Of a stretch of 5,332 nucleotides of DNA, positions 5,193-5,332 are shown in pieces. Source of the stretch: Chlorobiota bacterium (GTDB lineage: Bacteria > Bacteroidota > Bacteroidia > Flavobacteriales > Flavobacteriaceae); assembly GCA_013153655.1 (NCBI GenBank), contig JAADEB010000171.1, positions 1-5,332 of the forward strand, in the 5' to 3' direction. A program made the translations under genes and the position numbers. The notes below the pieces were generated by a model, which saw only the letters and a list, made by a program, of their open reading frames with translations, was not told the DNA's origin and did no database searches. Numbering within the stretch: position 1 is the first letter of the stretch; every line of letters starts with the position of its first letter.

Positions 5193-5332
5193 ATGGCGCG
5201 TCCCTTCCTCGACCCTACGCCTAAGGCCGCGGGTCGGGTGTTCCGCTAATAGTTCGCTCGGGTCTGCTCTCGGTCGGCATGCGGCGTACGGTGGCTTCCG
5301 TTGGTCGCCTCCGCCGCCGCGCCGAACCTTCG
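5193..5332 (+). repeat. GC-rich structured element, cut by window end
   Basis: After an AT-rich lead-in (5176-5192) composition switches sharply to GC-rich and stays so to the edge, with no open frame. It begins GGCGCGTCCC (5195-5204) and contains a stem CTCGACCC (5208-5215) pairing with GGGTCGGG (5231-5238, one G-U pair) capped by a small GCC/GGC hairpin, then GTTCCGCTAAT (5240-5250). The arrangement 'GGCGyGTCCC ... GGTCGGG.nTTCCGCT' resembles a dispersed intergenic element I recall from many Bacteroidota genomes. That is memory, not a search. The strand given assumes this orientation. It could be a repeat, a structured RNA, or the end of a neighbouring element; the right end is not visible. 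Confidence 0.4.

Larger units (their letters stand above)
4968..5332. other. Non-coding region downstream of pncB
   Basis: No open frame of useful length crosses these 365 bp on either strand. The first part (4968-5130) has small inverted repeats: CCGCTT/AAGCGG (4989-4994 with 5010-5015), CCCGG-AAAA-CCGGG (5073-5086) and GTGCCAC/GTGGCAC (5030-5036 with 5113-5119). None is followed by a convincing T run, so no clear pncB terminator is called. Stronger inverted repeats at 5132-5154 and 5159-5175 lead into a GC-rich structured block that continues past the window edge. Confidence 0.7.

Overview
The window most likely comes from a member of the Bacteroidota, probably an environmental lineage. This is inferred from four things: neither transcription unit has a Shine-Dalgarno sequence before its first start codon (A-rich before pseF, AT-rich before pncB); the intergenic DNA is full of short periodic repeats (TTCAACnn octamers, GGATTTG heptamers, 'GTCATTCCGAACGCA...GAGGAATCTC' inverted-repeat sequence) of a kind I recall from Bacteroidota genomes; the pse proteins resemble Bacteroidota versions; and the GC-rich block at the right end resembles a dispersed structured element I recall from that phylum. 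No database was searched.

Layout. Positions 1-473 are a gene-free leader made largely of repeats: a 165-bp MITE-like inverted-repeat unit (20-184) with 21-bp tandem repeats inside it, four perfect GGATTTG heptamers (189-216), an AT-rich stretch, and an octamer array with 41-bp higher-order spacing (359-464) that ends 9 bp before the first gene. Then comes a tightly coupled three-gene operon on the + strand: pseF (474-1172), a fused PseH-like GNAT/formyltransferase gene (1159-2310) and pseI (2307-3347). The genes overlap by 14 bp and 4 bp. After a 183-bp gap with a possible promoter, pncB (3531-4967) encodes nicotinate phosphoribosyltransferase, an NAD salvage enzyme unrelated to the sugar pathway. 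The last 365 bp (4968-5332) are non-coding, with several inverted repeats and, from about 5193, a GC-rich structured element cut by the window edge.

How the genes work together. PseI condenses a 2,4-diamido-2,4,6-trideoxy-L-altrose with phosphoenolpyruvate to give a pseudaminic acid, and PseF activates it as the CMP-sugar for transfer to surface glycans, glycoproteins or flagella. The middle gene lies between them and joins an N-terminal GNAT acyltransferase domain to a C-terminal N10-formyl-THF-dependent formyltransferase domain with an intact Asn/His/Asp catalytic set. This suggests that the sugar's free amine may be formylated as well as, or instead of, acetylated. PseB, PseC and the UDP-sugar hydrolase PseG are not in the window. 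The fusion, its degenerate acetyl-CoA motif, the repeat array before pseF and the 3' structured element are the items most worth following up.
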